Assembly: GCF_900114615.1 (NCBI RefSeq)
Contig: NZ_FOTS01000046.1
Coordinates: 1 to 39,055 of the forward strand
Length of the DNA: 39,055 nucleotides
Source: Pelosinus propionicus DSM 13327
GTDB taxonomy: Bacteria > Bacillota > Negativicutes > DSM-13327
Direction of reading: 5' to 3'
In this document: in pieces, positions 38,929 through 39,055 of the stretch
How the letters are laid out: each line of letters begins with the position of its first letter
Position numbering within the stretch: the stretch's first letter is position 1
Notes under the pieces: model-generated
Seen by the model: the letters and a program-made list of their open reading frames with translations, nothing else
The model's database searches: none
Told to the model about the DNA's origin: nothing
Made by a program: the position numbers and the translations under genes

Positions 38929-39055
38929 ATGGGTGCACTAAACAAGCCTCTTCTTCAAGCCGAAGAAAAAGTAAATAAATGGGATCTATTAACTTTGGCT
39001 TACTCTACTTGGAGAGTAAAGCTGATGGTTGGCCAGCAATCCAAAAATCAGCCGG
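38929..39055 (+). CDS. Partial open frame running off the window
   Basis: From the ATG at 38929 the frame is open to the end (MGALNKPLLQAEEKVNKWDL; STWRVKLMVGQQSKNQP). It is in the same frame as the istA start but separated by the stop at 38896. I do not recognise it. It has no clear ribosome site, so it may be non-coding or part of another element. Confidence 0.25.
   Translation, partial: MGALNKPLLQAEEKVNKWDLLTLAYSTWRVKLMVGQQSKNQP

Overview
The window reads as a chromosome segment of a Firmicutes bacterium with strong Shine-Dalgarno sites. An anaerobic, possibly Sporomusaceae/Pelosinus-like Negativicute is my inference from gene content (DUF1659/DUF2922 pair, family-1 encapsulin with an encapsulated ferritin, LexA box of the Bacillus type, cysteine catabolism genes). 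There is no rRNA or tRNA in the window to confirm this, and nothing was searched against a database.

Layout. (1) 1-4150 is the integrase end of an AT-rich integrative element (ICE or prophage). It has small minus-strand accessory genes, a divergent pair of XRE regulators separated by repeated operators, an ImmA-like metallopeptidase and a large serine recombinase. The element sits inside comFC, which is cut off directly after its PRPP-type motif. (2) 4157-19440 is mostly core chromosome: comFC (truncated), recD2, a TSCPD protein, a sigma-factor/DUF1659/DUF2922 cassette, an ABC-F ATPase, and an encapsulin nanocompartment operon with a ferritin cargo and a small zinc-ribbon gene that starts with TTG. 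A putative ComK-like gene follows, sitting behind a perfect LexA (SOS) box. Then come an orphan DegU-type response regulator and the UDP-glucose supply genes pgi, galU and phosphoglucomutase. Palindromic dispersed repeats lie between these genes. A small coiled-coil protein built on 21-bp tandem repeats ends this part. (3) 19581-24343 is a carboxylate or sugar-acid catabolic locus: an RraA-family aldolase, an MFS carrier and an Ldh2-type dehydrogenase. An XRE regulator with three operators and a second, closely similar RraA copy follow. (4) 24440-30180 is an accessory island: a duplicated small gene (one copy broken), an AbiE-type toxin-antitoxin pair, fragments of a phage tail-collar gene, of an AAA ATPase and of a D-cysteine desulfhydrase gene, a predicted four-helix small RNA with its own promoter and terminator, a HepT/MntA pair and an HI0074/HI0073 nucleotidyltransferase pair. 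(5) 30444-38565 is a cysteine utilisation locus: CyuA-type desulfidase, CyuP-type permease, YheO/DauR-type regulator, RidA, D-cysteine desulfhydrase and a cystine-type ABC transporter. Its binding-protein gene is cut by an IS21-like element that runs to the window end.

How they connect. The cysteine locus imports cystine or cysteine and splits D- and L-cysteine to pyruvate, sulfide and ammonia, with RidA removing the enamine/imine intermediate. The encapsulin operon should store iron inside a protein shell. The points most worth following are the SOS-box ComK-like gene beside an interrupted comFC, the third gene of the encapsulin operon, the small RNA at 27943-28037, and the toxin-antitoxin island flanked by a duplicated gene.
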